From JBDSLU01 sp039916225 (GTDB taxonomy: Bacteria; Acidobacteriota; Vicinamibacteria; Vicinamibacterales; Vicinamibacteraceae), in the NCBI GenBank assembly GCA_039916225.1, contig JBDSLU010000009.1:1-26802 (forward strand): a stretch of 26,802 nt of DNA, in the 5' to 3' direction. Position numbers and translations under genes: made by a program. The first letter of the stretch is position 1. Each line of letters opens with the position of its first letter. Below, piece by piece: positions 24,314-26,802 of the stretch. The notes beneath the pieces are model-generated. The model made no database searches, had not been told where the DNA came from, and saw only the letters and a program-made list of their open reading frames with translations.

Positions 24314-25552
24314 ATGGTCAGCAGCGAGGAACGCTACGTCGTCGGGCTCGACGTCGGCACGTCGAAGGTGGCGGCGATCGTCGGCGAGGCGCGCGACGAT
24401 GGGTCGCTCGACGTGATTGGCGTCGGCCTCGCCGATTCGCGCGGCATCCGCCGCGGCGTGGTGGTCAACCTCGAGGCCGCGGTCGAGTCGATCAAGAAGG
24501 CGCTCGAGGAAGCGGAGCTCACCGCCGGCATCGAAATCGACGCCGTGTATCTCGGCTTGTCCGGCGCTCACATGAACGGCGTCAACAGCCGCGGCGTCGT
24601 CGCCGTCGCCGGCAAGAACCGCGAGATCATGCGCGAGGACGTGCGCCGGGCCCTCGACGCCGCCAAGGGCGTGACCCTGCCGGCCGGGCGCGAGATCATC
24701 CACGTCCTGCCGCAGGACTTCGTCGTCGACGAGCAGGACGGCATCGGCGCGCCCATCGGCATGACCGGCTCGCGCCTCGAGGTCAACGTCCACATCGTCA
24801 ACGGCGCCACCAGCTCGACGCAGAACCTGATCGCCTGCGTCAATCGCGCCGGCGTCCACGTGATGGAGTCGACGCTGGGCCAGCTGGCCGCGGCCGAAGC
24901 CGTGCTGACCCGCGACGAGAAGGAGCTCGGCGTCGCCCTCGTCGATATCGGCGGCGGCACCACCGACATCGTCATCTACGAGCGCGGCGCGGTGTGGCAC
25001 ACCGGCGTCGTTGCCGTCGGCGGCGACCACTTCACCAACGACATCGCCGTCGGCCTGCGCACGCCGCTGCCCGAGGCCGAGAAGATCAAGCGCCGCTGTG
25101 GCTGCGCGCTGACGACGATGGTCGGCGAGGACGAGACGATGGAAGTGGCCAGCGTCGGCGGCCGCAAGCCGCGCCTGATGCCGCGGCGCGTCCTGTCCGA
25201 GATCCTGCAGCCGCGGGCCGAGGAGATCTTCCACCTGCTGTGGGACGAGATCCGCAACGCCGGCTGCGAGCGCTCGCTCAATTCCGGCCTGGTCCTGACC
25301 GGCGGCGGCGCCAACCTCGAAGGCATGGCCGAGATCGCCGAGCAGATCTTCGACCTGCCGGTCCGCCGCGGATCACCGGCTGGCGCCGGCGGCCTGATGG
25401 ACCACGTCAACACGCCGGAGTGCGCCACCGCCGTCGGGCTGGTGATGTACGCGCACCGGCACTACGCACAGCAAGCGCGGTCGGGATCGGGGGGCGCGTT
25501 CGCGCGTGCCTTCGTCCGCCTGCGTGGCATGTTCCACAACTTCCTGGGGTAG
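24314..25552 (+). CDS. ftsA: Cell division protein FtsA
   Basis: A 412-residue actin-like ATPase that tethers FtsZ filaments to the membrane and recruits downstream divisome proteins. Motifs: the phosphate-1 loop VVGLDVGTSKVAAIVGE (9-25), SRGIRRGVVVNLEAAVESIK (42-61) leading into the FtsA-specific 1C domain, EIIHVLPQDFVVDEQDGI, the phosphate-2 loop VDIGGGTTDIVIY (from Asp211), VAVGGDHFTNDIA, and LVLTGGGANLEGM near the nucleotide site. The C-terminus (FVRLRGMFHNFLG) has the look of the amphipathic membrane-targeting helix. Length is normal. The upstream ORF extension is rejected because it overlaps ftsQ and the ribosome-binding site supports 24314. It precedes ftsZ by 55 bases. Confidence 0.97.
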   Translation: MVSSEERYVVGLDVGTSKVAAIVGEARDDGSLDVIGVGLADSRGIRRGVVVNLEAAVESIKKALEEAELTAGIEIDAVYLGLSGAHMNGVNSRGVVAVAGKNREIMREDVRRALDAAKGVTLPAGREIIHVLPQDFVVDEQDGIGAPIGMTGSRLEVNVHIVNGATSSTQNLIACVNRAGVHVMESTLGQLAAAEAVLTRDEKELGVALVDIGGGTTDIVIYERGAVWHTGVVAVGGDHFTNDIAVGLRTPLPEAEKIKRRCGCALTTMVGEDETMEVASVGGRKPRLMPRRVLSEILQPRAEEIFHLLWDEIRNAGCERSLNSGLVLTGGGANLEGMAEIAEQIFDLPVRRGSPAGAGGLMDHVNTPECATAVGLVMYAHRHYAQQARSGSGGAFARAFVRLRGMFHNFLG

Positions 25553-25595
25553 CCGTTCGCGGCGCGGACGCCAAAGACGCACGAGAGAGAACGAC

Positions 25596-25600
25596 GGAGG
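25596..25600 (+). promoter_or_regulatory. Ribosome-binding site of ftsZ
   Basis: A full GGAGG lies seven bases before the ATG at 25608, the best Shine-Dalgarno match noted in the dcw cluster. This fits the high expression that FtsZ usually needs. It sits at the end of a purine-rich 55-base leader after ftsA. Confidence 0.7.
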
Positions 25601-25607
25601 GCGATTC

Positions 25608-26802
25608 ATGATCGACGAGACGCGCACGGACCACGAACACGAGACCATCATCCGGGTCGAGCCATTGCGGCTCAAACTGGACGAGGCGCGGCGCGAAGGC
25701 GCCCGCATCAAGGTGATCGGCGTCGGCGGCGGTGGCGGCAATGCCGTCAACCGCATGGTCCGCACTGGACTCGAGGGCGTCGAGTTCATCGTCGCCAACA
25801 CCGACCTTCAGGCGCTGGCCAACAACGCCGCGCCGACCCGTATCCAGATCGGCGGCAAGCTCACCAAGGGCCTGGGCGCCGGCGCCGACCCCGACATCGG
25901 CCGCCGGGCCGCGCTCGAGGACACCGACAAGCTGATCGAGGTGCTGTCCGACGCCGACATGGTGTTCGTGACGACCGGCCTCGGTGGCGGCACCGGCACC
26001 GGCGCGGCGCCGGTCATCGCCGGCCTCGCCTCCGAGCTCGGCGCGCTGACCATCGCCGTCGTCACCAAGCCGTTCAAGTTCGAGGGCAAGCGGCGCGCCT
26101 CGCAGGCCGATCGCGGCCTGACCGAGCTGCGTGACGCCGTCGATACGGTGATCACGATCCCGAACGAGCGGCTGCTGGCGACGATCGATCGGCGCACTCC
26201 GCTGCCGGAAGCGTTCTGCGCCGCCGACGACGTGCTGCGCCAGGCCATCCAGGGCATCTCGGACCTGATCCTGGTGCCGGGCATGATCAACCTCGACTTC
26301 GCCGACGTGAAGACGATCATGTCGGGGATGGGCTTCGCCATCATGGGCACCGGCACCGGGTTCGGCGAGACCCGGGCCATCGACGCGGCCAAGGGTGCGA
26401 TCTCCAGCCCCCTCCTCGAGGACGCCTCGGTCAAGGGCGCACGCGGCGTCATCCTGAACATCACCGGTGGTCCGGACTTCTCGCTGGCCGAGGTCAACGA
26501 CGCGGCGATGATCATCCAGGAGGCTGCGCACGAGGACGCCAACATCATCTTCGGCGCGGTCATCGACCCGGAGATGGAAGGCAAGGTCAAGATCACGGTG
26601 ATCGCGACCGGCTTCGATCGCGCCGACGCGGCGCTCGCCCAGGCGGTCAGCAAGACGCCGGTCGATCTCGAGCACTACACGCAGTGGCGGCGCGACGAGG
26701 CCTACGAGCGTCCGGCGGTGGCGGCGGGCGGCGGTGGCGGACGCGGCATCGCCATCAACCGGCGCACCTACGTCGACATGCCGCCGGCCGGCGTCACGTT
26801 CG
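25608..26802 (+). CDS. ftsZ: Cell division GTPase FtsZ (3' end beyond window)
   Basis: A tubulin-like GTPase that forms the Z ring; 398 codons are present and the frame runs off the right edge. The GTP-binding domain begins at IKVIGVGGGGGNAVNRM (34-50), unusually far from the start: residues 1-33 are a charged leader. The signature loop is TTGLGGGTGTGAAP (122-135). Others are NTDLQAL (64-70), VTKPFKFEGKRR (152-163), PNERLL, and the synergy-loop NLDFADVKTIM (228-238, Asp230 and Asp233), which completes the GTPase site of the next subunit. The C-terminal GTPase-activating domain is present, followed by a Gly-rich linker (around GGGGGRG). The C-terminal peptide that binds FtsA lies outside the window. 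The start is fixed by GGAGG at 25596-25600. Confidence 0.98.
   Translation, partial: MIDETRTDHEHETIIRVEPLRLKLDEARREGARIKVIGVGGGGGNAVNRMVRTGLEGVEFIVANTDLQALANNAAPTRIQIGGKLTKGLGAGADPDIGRRAALEDTDKLIEVLSDADMVFVTTGLGGGTGTGAAPVIAGLASELGALTIAVVTKPFKFEGKRRASQADRGLTELRDAVDTVITIPNERLLATIDRRTPLPEAFCAADDVLRQAIQGISDLILVPGMINLDFADVKTIMSGMGFAIMGTGTGFGETRAIDAAKGAISSPLLEDASVKGARGVILNITGGPDFSLAEVNDAAMIIQEAAHEDANIIFGAVIDPEMEGKVKITVIATGFDRADAALAQAVSKTPVDLEHYTQWRRDEAYERPAVAAGGGGGRGIAINRRTYVDMPPAGVTF

Overview
The window is GC-rich bacterial chromosome (my impression is around 70% G+C; not computed) with very tight gene packing. It holds two blocks that diverge from a gap at about 10027-10227. The gene content fits a Gram-negative-type, meso-diaminopimelate-containing bacterium. 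The start of a TonB-receptor-like gene with a carboxypeptidase-regulatory-type N-terminus, plus an FtsI carrying a PASTA domain, make Acidobacteriota (Vicinamibacteria-like) a reasonable guess. That assignment is inference only.

Left block (1-10026, minus strand; first gene at the right): a surface-glycan or glycolipid cluster. In transcription order it encodes a GT4 glycosyltransferase, two membrane-anchored GT2 enzymes, a GT-C (family 39-like) membrane glycosyltransferase, a polyprenyl-phosphate mannose synthase-like GT2, a second GT4, another GT2, an SDR sugar-nucleotide epimerase/dehydratase and a DegT-type PLP aminotransferase. Several genes overlap by 4-8 bases, so translational coupling is likely. 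A polyprenyl-phosphate-sugar synthase next to a GT-C enzyme suggests that a lipid-linked sugar made in the cytoplasm is used on the outer face of the inner membrane. The SDR plus DegT pair suggests a modified amino or deoxy sugar. Downstream lie a small secreted Cys/His-rich protein and the first 37 codons of a probable TonB-dependent receptor, perhaps a separate metal-related unit.

Right block (10161-26802, plus strand): a nearly complete division and cell wall (dcw) cluster in canonical order: mraZ, rsmH, ftsL, ftsI, murE, murF, mraY, murD, ftsW, murG, murC, ftsQ, ftsA, ftsZ (cut by the window end). It would supply cytoplasmic peptidoglycan precursor synthesis (MurC-F), lipid I/II formation (MraY, MurG), septal polymerisation (FtsW/FtsI) and the divisome scaffold (FtsL, FtsQ, FtsA, FtsZ). 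murB and ddl, often between murC and ftsQ, are absent from that place. The leader of mraZ has a TTGACA promoter and three AGTGG boxes at an exact 10-bp period, a textbook-like MraZ autoregulatory operator.

The most unusual non-coding structure is the only large gap in dcw, between murD and ftsW: a 135-bp element with 28-bp imperfect inverted ends that overlap the murD stop, followed by two mutually exclusive hairpins. I found no CRISPR array, tRNA, rRNA, transposase or phage gene. Apart from these points the window looks like ordinary core and glycan genes, and I saw no clearly new multi-gene system.
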